A stretch of 34,867 nucleotides of DNA, taken from contig JANQFB010000191.1 in NCBI GenBank assembly GCA_028278085.1, forward strand, positions 1-34,867. Reading direction: 5' to 3'. This DNA is from Chitinophagales bacterium. Lineage in GTDB: Bacteria > Bacteroidota > Bacteroidia > Chitinophagales > JANQFB01. Positions 1-7,561 of the stretch are shown one piece after another. Below the pieces are notes generated by a model. It was not told the DNA's origin, made no database searches, and was given only the letters and a program-made list of their open reading frames with translations. A program made the translations under genes and the position numbers. Numbering within the stretch: position 1 is the first letter of the stretch; each line of letters opens with the position of its first letter.

Positions 1-1242
1 GGTCAACCACATATGTGAGCCGAAGGAGGCTTTTTTATTCCTGCCCATATAAGGTCCGCCGCCTTGTTTTACCCACCAGCGAACCCTGAACTTGGAGGCA
101 TGGGTAACATCTCCCCAATCCACCATAGCATTGGTGGCATGGATCGTAGGAGCAGACATTCCTGTAGCCGCATCAACCTCGTTATTCGGGAAAAAGCTGA
201 AACTGCCATACTTTTCGCCGGAAATAAGGTCCAGGTCTCCGTCATTATCGATGTCGGCGAGGGTGGGTGTTGAATTGTCGCCGATATCCGTCAAATTAAA
301 GGGATTGGATTGTGATGCCGCAAAGGCCGGACTAGAAACGGAACCGGTATTTTCAAAGAAATGGAAATTCCCGTCATTCACACCCGATATCATATCCAGG
401 TCACCGTCGCCGTCGAGGTCACCAAATGAAGGTGTCGGAACAGGGCCTACCACACTCAAACCAAAAGGGTTACTTTGTACCGCGGCAAAGGCCGGGCTTG
501 AAGCGCTTCCGGTATTCTCGAAGTAGGTAAAAGCGCCGGTATAGATGCTCGACATGATGTCGTAGTCGCCGTCGTTATCCAGGTCAACGAAGCTAGGCGC
601 AGAAACCAGGCCCGCTGTAGCAAGCCCGAAAGGATTCGTTTGCACCAGCCCAAAATCAGGTGAGGAAGCGGTTCCGGTATTTTCAAAATACTTAAAATTC
701 CCAAACTGTTCGCCGGACAACAAGTCAAGATCACCATCATTATCCAGGTCGGCCAGGGTGGGTATGGAAAAAGGGGTACCTACGGTGGTCAAGCTGAATG
801 GATTGGTTTGAATGGTACCGAAATCAGGGCTCGACGCACTGCCGGTATTCTCGAAAAATTTGAAATTCCCGGTTTGGTCACCGGAAAAAAGGTCCAGGTC
901 TCCGTCATTATCAATGTCTACCATCCTGGAAGAAGTCAGATCCCCGGCATCTGTCAGGGAAAAGGCATTGATCTGCTCAGTGCCAAAACAGACAGCAGCC
1001 TGTGCGTTTTGATTGGGCAACGCCAGGCAAGTAGCCGTCGCCACAACAATAGCTCCGAGCTTCAGGCGTGTTTGCAATTGCGTCAGTTGCAGGAATAGCA
1101 GGTCTATTTGCTTTTGCAGCCACTGGATCCTCTTTTTAACGGAGTGGTCCGGATTGGCCATCCGGACCAGTCGTTCCTTTTTCCTCCGGTATTTCTTGAA
1201 CCGGGATAAAAGGTGGTTGAAACGGTCTAGTTTTCGATTCAT
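1..1242 (-). CDS. FG-GAP/VCBS-repeat exported protein, N-terminal part (3' end outside window)
   Basis: An open frame runs 414 codons from the ATG at 1242 to the window edge with no stop. The N-terminus is unusual: about 65 basic, helix-prone residues, then a hydrophobic stretch ending in a signal-peptidase-like AQA (residues about 68-87). Five near-identical units of 55-56 residues follow, each with a calcium-binding D-x-D-N-D-G-D-x-D core and the phrase FENTGSASSP; the cores recur every 165-168 bp (ending at 918, 750, 585, 420 and 255). This is the FG-GAP/VCBS beta-propeller repeat of secreted and surface proteins. After the repeats (residue about 365 on) the sequence resembles the start of a fibronectin type III domain. 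A C-terminal type IX sorting domain is likely by family habit but would lie outside the window. The ligand or role cannot be told. The gene is divergent from the lipoprotein operon at 1497. Confidence 0.88.
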   Translation of the reverse strand, partial: MNRKLDRFNHLLSRFKKYRRKKERLVRMANPDHSVKKRIQWLQKQIDLLFLQLTQLQTRLKLGAIVVATATCLALPNQNAQAAVCFGTEQINAFSLTDAGDLTSSRMVDIDNDGDLDLFSGDQTGNFKFFENTGSASSPDFGTIQTNPFSLTTVGTPFSIPTLADLDNDGDLDLLSGEQFGNFKYFENTGTASSPDFGLVQTNPFGLATAGLVSAPSFVDLDNDGDYDIMSSIYTGAFTYFENTGSASSPAFAAVQSNPFGLSVVGPVPTPSFGDLDGDGDLDMISGVNDGNFHFFENTGSVSSPAFAASQSNPFNLTDIGDNSTPTLADIDNDGDLDLISGEKYGSFSFFPNNEVDAATGMSAPTIHATNAMVDWGDVTHASKFRVRWWVKQGGGPYMGRNKKASFGSHMWLT

Positions 1243-1496
1243 ATTTAATCATTTATATCTCCGGAAGGAGATAAGTTAAGGGGCAGAAACCTAAGATAAT
1301 GAACTTTAGTAAAATTTTTAAGGTTTTGATCCGTTAATGGTAACAAATTGATCTAACGGATTATTTTGGGTGATCTCCGGGATTGGAGTGCCGAAAAATC
1401 TTGTCTGCAAATCCGTGTCCGGTGCCGGTTAGGGCATGGGTTTCAACTTAAATTTTGTAAATTCGTTTGATCAGTTCCCTCTCCAAAAAGCCTGGT
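1243..1496. other. Divergent intergenic region with small hairpin
   Basis: This 254 bp gap separates the FG-GAP gene (-) from the lipoprotein operon (+), so promoters in both directions must lie here. No perfect TAnnTTTG box is visible. Near matches are TATCTTAG on the minus strand (around 1294-1301) and TAAATTCG on the plus strand near 1458. A 7 bp inverted repeat, TATCTCC/GGAGATA with a GGAA loop (1256-1273), would sit in the 5' leader of the FG-GAP gene, 14 nt before its ATG. Its role, if any, is unknown. Confidence 0.3.
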
Positions 1497-2021
1497 ATGC
1501 CTAAAAAGCTTCTTCATACAGGGTTGTTCGTATTGCTTTCCATCTTTTTTTTCGGATGCCCCGGGGATAATAATCTTTACCGGGAAGGCTATAAACCGAT
1601 CTACCTGGAGGACAACCTTGCCAAAAAGGTTTATTCAACGGATCCCATCCCGATGCAGAAGCCCGGCAAATCCGTATTTGATCAGCACTTCCTGTATATC
1701 AATGAACAGCTAAAAGGCATTCATGTGCTGGATAATTCCGATCCGACAAATCCGACACAATTGGCTTTTTGGCATATTCCCGGTAACCTGGATATGGCAT
1801 TTTACGGAAATATGCTCTATGCCGACAATGCCACCGACCTGGTGGTGATCAATGTCAACGATATTTATAATATCCGGGAGATCAGCCGGGATGAAAATGT
1901 TTATGAGCAACAGGCCTACCCGAGTCAAACGGATGTAGAATTCGAATGCGTGGATCCCAACAAAGGAGTGGTGATTGGCTGGGAGTTCACTGAACTGAAG
2001 AAACCTTTATGTTTCCGGTAA
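1497..2021 (+). CDS. LVIVD-repeat lipoprotein (short form)
   Basis: A 174-residue predicted lipoprotein. The N-terminus MPKKLLHTGLF leads into a hydrophobic core and a lipobox-like FFFGC, so the mature protein would be lipid-anchored at a Cys near residue 21. The body has repeats of the LVIVD kind, with phrases such as GIHVLDNSDPTNP and DLVVINVNDIYN separated by about 40 residues, typical of beta-propeller blades in Bacteroidota surface lipoproteins. It ends in GWEFTELKKPLCFR. I chose the ATG at 1497 because it gives a normal lipoprotein signal; the same frame can be opened by a TTG at 1467. It is the first gene of a run with overlaps or very short gaps. Substrate and partner are unknown. Fewer blades are present than in a full propeller, so it may pair with the next gene's product. 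Confidence 0.8.
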   Translation: MPKKLLHTGLFVLLSIFFFGCPGDNNLYREGYKPIYLEDNLAKKVYSTDPIPMQKPGKSVFDQHFLYINEQLKGIHVLDNSDPTNPTQLAFWHIPGNLDMAFYGNMLYADNATDLVVINVNDIYNIREISRDENVYEQQAYPSQTDVEFECVDPNKGVVIGWEFTELKKPLCFR

Positions 2022-2026
2022 GAGGG

Positions 2027-2782
2027 ATGAAGAATGGAGGCAAAGCCGCATGGTGGTTGGTGATGCTGGCCCTGGTACCGGCATTTCCGGGGTGCGAGGA
2101 TGAGTTGCCCTTTCCTAACCGGCAGGGGGTCGGCGGGTCTTTACACCGGCTGTTTATCCATCACAACTTTTTATACGGGATCGACAACCGCTACCTGAAC
2201 ATTTACGACCTGTCTAATCCCGGCCATCCTGTTTTCATCAGGGATTGGGCGCTAGGCTTTAACATCGATAATTATGCCCTGGACGATAGCCTGTTGGTGG
2301 TTGTTTCCCGTGGGGGCTTGCAGTTGGAAAGCCTTTTGAATCCCGTTCAGCCCGACCAGTTAAGCACCTATGAGGATGTTTCCAGTTGTGAGTCGGTGGT
2401 TATCAATGACGAATTCGTCTATACCATGACCAGGTTTGAAGAAAATTGCGACTGGAAATGGGACGGGCAAATTACCATCATTAATATCGAAGAACGGGAT
2501 GAACCGCTCCAGGAGGCCATTGAATATGTAAACACGCCTTTTGGCATGGCCATCGATAGCCATTTATTGTTTGTTTGCGGGGGTGATTCGGGTTTAACGG
2601 TTTATGATGTCAGCGATCCCCGGGTTTTTAACATCCTGGACCAGGTGAACCATATCAATGCCCGGGAAGTTTACCTGCACGACAGCCTGGCCCTTATCCA
2701 TGGTCCGGACGCTATCTATCAGCTAAGCTATGCGGATCCCTCGAATTTATTATTGTTAAGTACGCTCGACCTCGAAGAATGA
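2027..2782 (+). CDS. LVIVD-repeat lipoprotein
   Basis: A 251-residue lipoprotein, using the ATG at 2027, which directly follows a purine-rich AGAGGG and puts the lipobox (AFPGC) near residue 23. An ATG at 2009 would add six residues and overlap the upstream gene. Several blade-like repeats are visible, including YLNIYDLSNPGHP, ITIINIEERDEP and LTVYDVSDPRV, the LVIVD-type motif also seen in the preceding gene, so the two look like diverged neighbours of one family. The gene begins 5 nt after the upstream stop and its own stop overlaps the next start (ATGA), suggesting translational coupling. Function is unknown; such proteins are usually exposed on the outer membrane or in the periplasm. Confidence 0.82.
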   Translation: MKNGGKAAWWLVMLALVPAFPGCEDELPFPNRQGVGGSLHRLFIHHNFLYGIDNRYLNIYDLSNPGHPVFIRDWALGFNIDNYALDDSLLVVVSRGGLQLESLLNPVQPDQLSTYEDVSSCESVVINDEFVYTMTRFEENCDWKWDGQITIINIEERDEPLQEAIEYVNTPFGMAIDSHLLFVCGGDSGLTVYDVSDPRVFNILDQVNHINAREVYLHDSLALIHGPDAIYQLSYADPSNLLLLSTLDLEE

Positions 2783-3486
2783 ATGGTATAAGGCCGGTAA
2801 AGGGTTACATCTGTTTTTGGATCATTACCGTTTTAATGGCCCAGGCCACTTCCGGATTTGCCGGCAAGGAAGATTCCCTGAAATTGAAGGATCCGGCGCA
2901 TCGGCTGCTGCTGAAGGGCTCACCGTTAAGCCTCGCCGACCCTCTGCCTGCCATTCAATTAGGACTGGAGCACAGGAGCCCCTATGGTTGGTCGTTGCAG
3001 GCGGAATTCGGTTATATCCACCAATATTTCAATCCCCTGGTTGCTGCACTGGCGCCTTTCGATAACCTGTCCGGATACCGCTTCCGGAGTGAGATCCGTT
3101 TATACGGCTCACCACCTTACGAAAAGATCTATTGGGCGGGAGAATTTTTTTACCTCGACTATAACATGGACCATTATCAATCTTTCGGCTATAATTGCTT
3201 TGACCAGGAATGTTCCTGGTACGAATGGGCCAAAGTCCATACCCTGAAAAAAGGCATGGGCCTGCATGCTAAATTAGGTTTCCAGGAGGCTTTTTATCAG
3301 CGGTTTTATATTGATATTTACGGCGGCCTTGGCTTCAGGCGGATTGAAATTTCTTCCGAAAACGAACCTGCCGAGGGGATCAAGCAAATCGACCGGGACA
3401 TATATTTTCCATACCGGCTGAATAACGGTTTATTGATCATTCCCAGCATGTCATTCGGATTTAAGTTCGGTTGGGCTATTTTTTAA
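2779..3486 (+). CDS. Exported protein, probable small outer-membrane beta-barrel
   Basis: A 235-residue protein not recognised at family level. It starts with a Sec-type signal peptide (hydrophobic residues about 10-28, ending SGFAG). The rest alternates polar and aromatic residues in short amphipathic strands (for example GYRFRSEIRLYG, LHAKLGFQEAFY) and ends in SFGFKFGWAIF, a terminal aromatic strand of the kind recognised by the BAM machinery. The start overlaps the previous stop by 4 nt, so it is co-translated with the two LVIVD lipoproteins and may form a complex with them. It could instead be a periplasmic beta-rich protein. Confidence 0.75.
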   Translation: MNGIRPVKGYICFWIITVLMAQATSGFAGKEDSLKLKDPAHRLLLKGSPLSLADPLPAIQLGLEHRSPYGWSLQAEFGYIHQYFNPLVAALAPFDNLSGYRFRSEIRLYGSPPYEKIYWAGEFFYLDYNMDHYQSFGYNCFDQECSWYEWAKVHTLKKGMGLHAKLGFQEAFYQRFYIDIYGGLGFRRIEISSENEPAEGIKQIDRDIYFPYRLNNGLLIIPSMSFGFKFGWAIF

Positions 3487-3496
3487 TGATCTTATA

Positions 3497-4690
3497 ATGC
3501 TGACCCATAGACAACTTTTTCTGCAACATGTAGCTCAAACCAGCAATTTTCCTTTAGGCCTGGAGATTGTCGAAGCGGAAGGGGTATACCTCTACGAAAA
3601 GTCAGGAAAGTCATATATGGACCTGATCGCCGGCATTAGCGTCAGCAATTTAGGCCATCGCCACCCCAGGGTGGTGGAAGCGATCAAAAAACAAACGGAT
3701 CACTACCTCCACCTGATGGTTTACGGAGAATATATTCAAAACCCGCAGGTATTGCTGGCCAAACGGCTTTCGGATGCACTTCAAAATAAGCTGGATGCCG
3801 TTTATTTTGTCAATTCGGGTAGTGAAGCCACGGAAGGAGCGATCAAACTGGCCAAACGGTATACCGGCCGATCGGAGATCGTTTCTTTCAAACAGGCCTA
3901 TCATGGCAGCACCCAGGGAGCTTTAAGTGTAATGGGGTCGGAAGTGTTCCGGCAGGCGTTCCGCCCCTTGATACCGGGACATCGGCAAATTCGTTTCAAT
4001 CATTTGGAAGACCTTTCAGCCATTACCGGTAATACGGCCGCTGTAATCGTGGAAGCTGTACAGGGAGAAGCAGGGGTTATCCTGCCGGAAGACGGATTCC
4101 TGGAATCCCTGCAATCCAAATGCCATGATCATGGCGCTTTATTGATACTCGATGAAGCCCAAACAGGCTTTGGCCGAACGGGCCGGTTATTTGCCTACCA
4201 GCATTACCTCGACCAACCCGATATACTGCTGATGGCCAAAGCAATGGGTGGAGGAATGCCGTTGGGCGCTTTCATGGCATCCCGTGAGATCATGTCATGC
4301 CTCACCCACGACCCGGTTTTGGGGCATATCACGACCTTTGGCGGACACCCGGTTTGCTGTGCCGCAGCATTGGCGCACCTGGATGTTTTGCTGGAAGAAG
4401 AATGGATCCAGCGTGTTCCGGCCAAAGCGGAGCTATTCCGGGAAAACCTCAGGCATCCGGCTATCCTGGATATCAGAAATGCCGGACTGCTGATGGCACT
4501 GGTATTCGAAGATCCTAGCTTGAACCAGCAGGTCATTCAACATTGCCTGGCGGGCGGCCTGATCACCGATTGGTTCTTATTTGCCGATAATTGCCTGCGC
4601 ATTGCCCCGCCATTGATCGTCTCCGAAGAAGAAATTCAAACGGCATGCGGGATCCTGCTAAAAAGTATCGAACAGGCTTATGCACATTAA
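3497..4690 (+). CDS. Class III (acetylornithine/GABA-type) PLP aminotransferase
   Basis: A 397-residue fold-type I, class III aminotransferase, a normal length for the family. Visible landmarks are the cofactor phosphate-binding NSGSEATEGAIKLAK (residues 106-120), the DEAQTGFGRTG stretch with the pyridine-N-binding Asp219, and the MAKAMGGGMP motif with the Schiff-base lysine at about Lys248. Enzymes of this class move an amino group from acetylornithine, ornithine, GABA or similar omega-amines to 2-oxoglutarate. The exact substrate cannot be read from sequence, and the absence of neighbouring arginine-biosynthesis genes argues against calling it argD. It starts 10 nt after the beta-barrel gene and is followed closely by a lipoprotein gene, so it looks like a cytosolic enzyme embedded in an envelope-protein operon. 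Confidence 0.9.
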   Translation: MLTHRQLFLQHVAQTSNFPLGLEIVEAEGVYLYEKSGKSYMDLIAGISVSNLGHRHPRVVEAIKKQTDHYLHLMVYGEYIQNPQVLLAKRLSDALQNKLDAVYFVNSGSEATEGAIKLAKRYTGRSEIVSFKQAYHGSTQGALSVMGSEVFRQAFRPLIPGHRQIRFNHLEDLSAITGNTAAVIVEAVQGEAGVILPEDGFLESLQSKCHDHGALLILDEAQTGFGRTGRLFAYQHYLDQPDILLMAKAMGGGMPLGAFMASREIMSCLTHDPVLGHITTFGGHPVCCAAALAHLDVLLEEEWIQRVPAKAELFRENLRHPAILDIRNAGLLMALVFEDPSLNQQVIQHCLAGGLITDWFLFADNCLRIAPPLIVSEEEIQTACGILLKSIEQAYAH

Positions 4691-4700
4691 TAAACCCGAT

Positions 4701-5678
4701 ATGAACCCTCATCCCGGTAGGCTGTTTACCGGATCGATCCTGCTGGCGGGGTTGATCCTTTTGCTGGCAAGCTGCATGAAGAAAGAGAAAGACTTTATCA
4801 TCACGGCTTTGACCTCCAATACCGACCATCATTTAAGGACGGTTCATTTTTACAATGAAAGTTCCGGGTTTGCGGCCGGAGGGATCAGGTATTTTAACGG
4901 AACGGTCGTCAACACCGGAAATGGGGGACAACGCTGGCAAAAAGACAGCATACTCGATAAGATCATTTTCGACCTGTATGGCCTCAACGATTCGGTCATT
5001 TTTGCTGCCTGCCTGGATGGTAAGATCCTCCGATCGACCGACCGGGGCAATAGCTGGACCACTCATCAAAACGATCCGTGGATACCCCTTTATGGGATTG
5101 ATTTTGTCAATGACAGTACCGGTTTTGTGGTCGGCGGGGGAGGATACCGGACGGGCATTATTCTCAAAACCACCGACCAGGGCCTATCATGGGAACCGAC
5201 CCTGATCAAACGGGAAATGAGATGCGTCGGTTTTTTTGATGAGAACAGGGGCTTTGCCGCAGGTTTCGGCATGCTCTTAAAAACCGATGACGGCGGTAAA
5301 ACCTGGGACTCAACCGGTATAGACGGGGACCTTTTCCGGCAGTTATGTATACCCGGGGCTTCTACCGGCTATTTGATCGGTAATAACGGAACCATCCTGA
5401 AAACGGAAGACCGGGGGGATAGTTGGGATAGATTGAGGAACGGGAACAGCCCCTTTCCTCCCAAACTGTATTTTCGCGGGGCCTATTTCATCGATCATCA
5501 AAAAGGCTATATTGTCGGGCAGCATGGCCTGATGCTCACCACCGGCAACGGTGGAAGGCAATGGAAACGGGTCAAATCTTTTACCCAGGAAGACCTCCAG
5601 GATGTATGGGCTACGTCAGGCGGGATTGGATATGTAGCCGGGGAAAACGGCAGCCTATTCAAGTTCAGAGATCCTTGA
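4701..5678 (+). CDS. Ycf48-like/BNR-repeat propeller lipoprotein
   Basis: A 325-residue lipoprotein. Residues 1-25 form a signal ending in the lipobox LLASC. The rest is a beta-propeller with repeated units of the form ILKTxDxGxxW (examples: ILRSTDRGNSW, ILKTTDQGLSW, LLKTDDGGKTWD, ILKTEDRGDSWD), interleaved with phrases like GYIVGQHGLML. This is the pattern of Ycf48-like and BNR/sialidase Asp-box repeats, seen widely in exported Bacteroidota proteins; it does not imply a photosystem or sialidase role. I prefer the ATG at 4701, 10 nt after the aminotransferase stop. An in-frame ATG at 4680 overlapping that gene would only lengthen the signal peptide. It closes the operon that starts at 1497. 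Confidence 0.83.
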   Translation: MNPHPGRLFTGSILLAGLILLLASCMKKEKDFIITALTSNTDHHLRTVHFYNESSGFAAGGIRYFNGTVVNTGNGGQRWQKDSILDKIIFDLYGLNDSVIFAACLDGKILRSTDRGNSWTTHQNDPWIPLYGIDFVNDSTGFVVGGGGYRTGIILKTTDQGLSWEPTLIKREMRCVGFFDENRGFAAGFGMLLKTDDGGKTWDSTGIDGDLFRQLCIPGASTGYLIGNNGTILKTEDRGDSWDRLRNGNSPFPPKLYFRGAYFIDHQKGYIVGQHGLMLTTGNGGRQWKRVKSFTQEDLQDVWATSGGIGYVAGENGSLFKFRDP

Positions 5679-5705
5679 TGTGTTAAATCTGTGTTAAAAT
5701 TGCGT

Positions 5706-5713
5706 TATTTTTG
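5706..5713 (+). promoter_or_regulatory. Candidate -7 promoter element (TATTTTTG)
   Basis: TATTTTTG matches the Bacteroidota housekeeping -7 consensus TAnnTTTG and lies 65 bp upstream of the DUF3109 ORF. No convincing -33 element is seen at the usual spacing, so the call rests on the -7 box alone. Confidence 0.35.
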
Positions 5714-5777
5714 CTATAAATATGCGTCAAATATGTGTTTTCATATTTTTCGGATCCAATCCTAAATCCGGGTCGAT

Positions 5778-6368
5778 ATGATCGCTATTGAAAAAACTTT
5801 GGTCAGTGAAGCATTGATCGAGGAGCAATTTACTTGTAACCTCAATGCCTGCAAAGGCGCCTGCTGCATCGAAGGTGATTCGGGGGCTCCCCTGGAGGAT
5901 GAAGAGCTCGGCATCCTGGAAGACGAATATCCGCAATACCGGGATTACCTGACCGATGAGGGACGGCAGATGATCGAAGACCAAGGACATTACACGATCG
6001 ATCCGTCCAATGGCGTTTTTAAAACACCGGTACTGGACAACGGCGCCTGTGCCTACCTGACCTATGAAAAGGGCATCGCCTTATGTGGGATCGACAAGGC
6101 CCATGCTGCCGGTCATACTATTTTTAAGAAACCGGTTTCTTGTCATCTATACCCGGTACGGATCAAACGATTGCCCGATTATGACGCTGTCAATTACGAG
6201 GAATGGGATATCTGCAAAGACGCCTGTACCCTTGGAGCATCGCTCAAAATCCCGGTTTATGTCTTCGTCAGGGAGGCATTGATCCGGAAATACGGACAAT
6301 CTTTTTATGATACGCTGCATGCAACGGCGGAGTACTTGAAAAACAGGCAAGAACAGGATCAGTCATGA
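5778..6368 (+). CDS. DUF3109 family cysteine-cluster protein
   Basis: A 196-residue cytosolic protein of the DUF3109 family, common in Bacteroidota. The N-terminal half has the pattern FTCNLNACKGACC (Cys20, 25, 29 and 30), followed by further cysteines in GACAYL, ALCGI, VSCHLYP and DICKDAC. The spacing resembles YkgJ-type zinc/iron-cluster families and suggests metal or Fe-S binding, but no activity has been assigned that I can name with confidence. There is no signal peptide or membrane segment. A possible promoter lies 65 bp upstream. It converges on the macrodomain operon across a non-coding stretch. The length and cysteine set look complete. Confidence 0.85.
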   Translation: MIAIEKTLVSEALIEEQFTCNLNACKGACCIEGDSGAPLEDEELGILEDEYPQYRDYLTDEGRQMIEDQGHYTIDPSNGVFKTPVLDNGACAYLTYEKGIALCGIDKAHAAGHTIFKKPVSCHLYPVRIKRLPDYDAVNYEEWDICKDACTLGASLKIPVYVFVREALIRKYGQSFYDTLHATAEYLKNRQEQDQS

Positions 6369-6500
6369 CCTTTCATTGGTGTTTGGTTAAAATAACTACC
6401 GTCGCTTTCAAACTCTTAGTATTATTGAAGCTATGCGAATCTCAAACAATCATGGGCGGCGAAATAGTATTTTGAACCTCAAATCATGTACCTCCATAAA

Positions 6501-6670
6501 GAATATCGATTAACGAATGGAGATTTAAGAAGTTGGGAGTCAATCATCTACTTCTAAAATCGTTAATCGACATTCCTTGCGCCTTCGCTGTAGCCAGCTA
6601 TGGCGTAAGCGTTGTTCGATATTCAAAATACGGACAACACTAGGTTAATTTGAATTTTCCCGGACACTAC
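6501..6670. repeat. Palindromic intergenic element (REP/MITE-like or IS remnant candidate)
   Basis: The whole 6369-6725 gap between two convergent genes lacks a supported ORF, but this part is highly structured. Outer arms 6501-6516 and 6560-6575 pair over 16 positions with one mismatch (shared core TCGATTAACGA/TCGTTAATCGA). Inner arms 6524-6533 and 6550-6559 pair over 10 with one mismatch, leaving a 16 nt loop and a 7 nt bulge. A second hairpin follows: 6576-6583 with 6602-6609, including one G-U. The first nine bases, GAATATCGA, also pair perfectly with 6616-6624, so alternative folds exist. Two related 10-mers, CGGACAACAC (6631-6640) and CGGACACTAC (6661-6670), close the element. This layout suits a dispersed palindromic repeat or a mobile-element remnant; copy number cannot be judged here. 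Confidence 0.55.
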
Positions 6671-6725
6671 TGATGATCTTTTGCCGATTTACCCCTTGAG
6701 CGCCCATCATAGCATTATCCAGCAG

Positions 6726-7292
6726 TCAGCCGGCATCCATCAGGGGCAGGGTCGCCAGTGGCTGATAAGTAGGACCATCGGCAGCCAGGTGGGATGACCA
6801 TAAGATACATTGATCCACATTCAGCAATTCCGGCGATCTTTTTAAGCTGAGGTCCAATACATGCGTAGCCCTGAATTGCTTAAAACGGGCAAGGGTGATA
6901 TGCGGCCAATTGGAAGGATGATCTTTTTGAAGCTCCACGTGTTTCCCTACTCCGCTTTCTACCGTTTCGACCAGCTCGTCGAAAGCCGCTTCTGCAGCAT
7001 ACCTGGCCCAGATCATTCGAGGCCTTTGCTCGGGCGGCATCAGGCATATTTCCTGAAAGCGTAGTTGGAACGGGGGAATATTGGCGATCCCCTGTTTCAG
7101 GTCGGTAATGAGCTCATCGATCAATGTTGCTTCCACATTACCCAAAAAGCAAACGGTTAGATGGTAGTTTTCCGGCCTGACCCAATTGATGCCATAATAC
7201 TTCCGGTTCGTCCGGGCGATCTTTGCCAGGCTAGTTTTTAATGGCTTGGCAGCAGGTATGCCGACGAACAAGCGGTGACTACCGGATAACAA
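6726..7292 (-). CDS. thpR: RNA 2',3'-cyclic phosphodiesterase (2H family, ThpR/LigT-like)
   Basis: A 188-residue 2H phosphoesterase. Both catalytic HxT tetrad halves are present: YHLTV (His44, Thr46) and PHITLARF (His131, Thr133), each preceded by the expected strand, plus the N-terminal HRLFVGI. The family opens 2',3'-cyclic phosphates at RNA ends to 2'-phosphates; relatives in eukaryotes open ADP-ribose 1'',2''-cyclic phosphate. The start is a TTG at 7292; no in-frame ATG fits, and it places RLF at the usual distance from the N-terminus. It overlaps the acylphosphatase gene by 14 nt and is last in a three-gene operon with a macrodomain protein, which suggests cyclic-phosphate metabolism rather than an isolated RNA-end function. 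Confidence 0.88.
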   Translation of the reverse strand: MLSGSHRLFVGIPAAKPLKTSLAKIARTNRKYYGINWVRPENYHLTVCFLGNVEATLIDELITDLKQGIANIPPFQLRFQEICLMPPEQRPRMIWARYAAEAAFDELVETVESGVGKHVELQKDHPSNWPHITLARFKQFRATHVLDLSLKRSPELLNVDQCILWSSHLAADGPTYQPLATLPLMDAG

Positions 7293-7548
7293 AATCTTTA
7301 AAATGTTGAATGGGTGAGGTACTTACCTTGACATCCTTAACCAAGGCCAATGAAGGCCCCTCCTTACACCAGCGCAGGAATCGATCCAGTTGCTCCGGGT
7401 TGCCTTCGGCTTCCAGGTACACCGAACCATCGGCTTCGTTCTTAACAAAACCCTTTATGCCCATTGATACGGCAATATCGCGTGCGGAAGCCCTGAAATA
7501 AACGCCCTGCACGCGACCGGTTACCCGGATATCGATATGGTTGATCAT
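7279..7548 (-). CDS. acyP: Acylphosphatase
   Basis: An 89-residue protein of the standard acylphosphatase length and fold. The signature GRVQGVYFR holds the catalytic arginine (about Arg19), and GFVKNEADGSV holds the catalytic asparagine (about Asn37). Acylphosphatases hydrolyse carboxyl-phosphate anhydrides such as acetyl or carbamoyl phosphate in the cytosol; the physiological substrate is rarely known. I use the ATG at 7548, which starts MINHIDIRV as in other family members. The longer frame to 7602 would add 18 non-conserved residues and overlap the macrodomain gene. It lies 13 nt downstream of that gene and overlaps thpR by 14 nt. Confidence 0.9.
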   Translation of the reverse strand: MINHIDIRVTGRVQGVYFRASARDIAVSMGIKGFVKNEADGSVYLEAEGNPEQLDRFLRWCKEGPSLALVKDVKVSTSPIQHFKDFVIR

Positions 7549-7561
7549 GACTTTAGCCCCT

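Noticed and set aside
64-1279. Plus-strand open frames of 60-145 codons across the FG-GAP repeats
   Set aside because: They mirror the repeat period and have no conserved protein features; the minus-strand frame is open over all 414 codons and contains recognisable domains.
1497-2021. The short LVIVD lipoprotein as a truncated pseudogene of the next gene
   Set aside because: It has an intact signal, its own stop followed at once by a separate signal-bearing gene, and a conserved-looking C-terminus, so it is more likely a genuine short form.
6931-6946. A CACGTG core that might be a third parS site
   Set aside because: Only the central six bases match; the flanks (GCTC... and ...TTTC) do not fit the parS palindrome, and it lies in thpR coding sequence.
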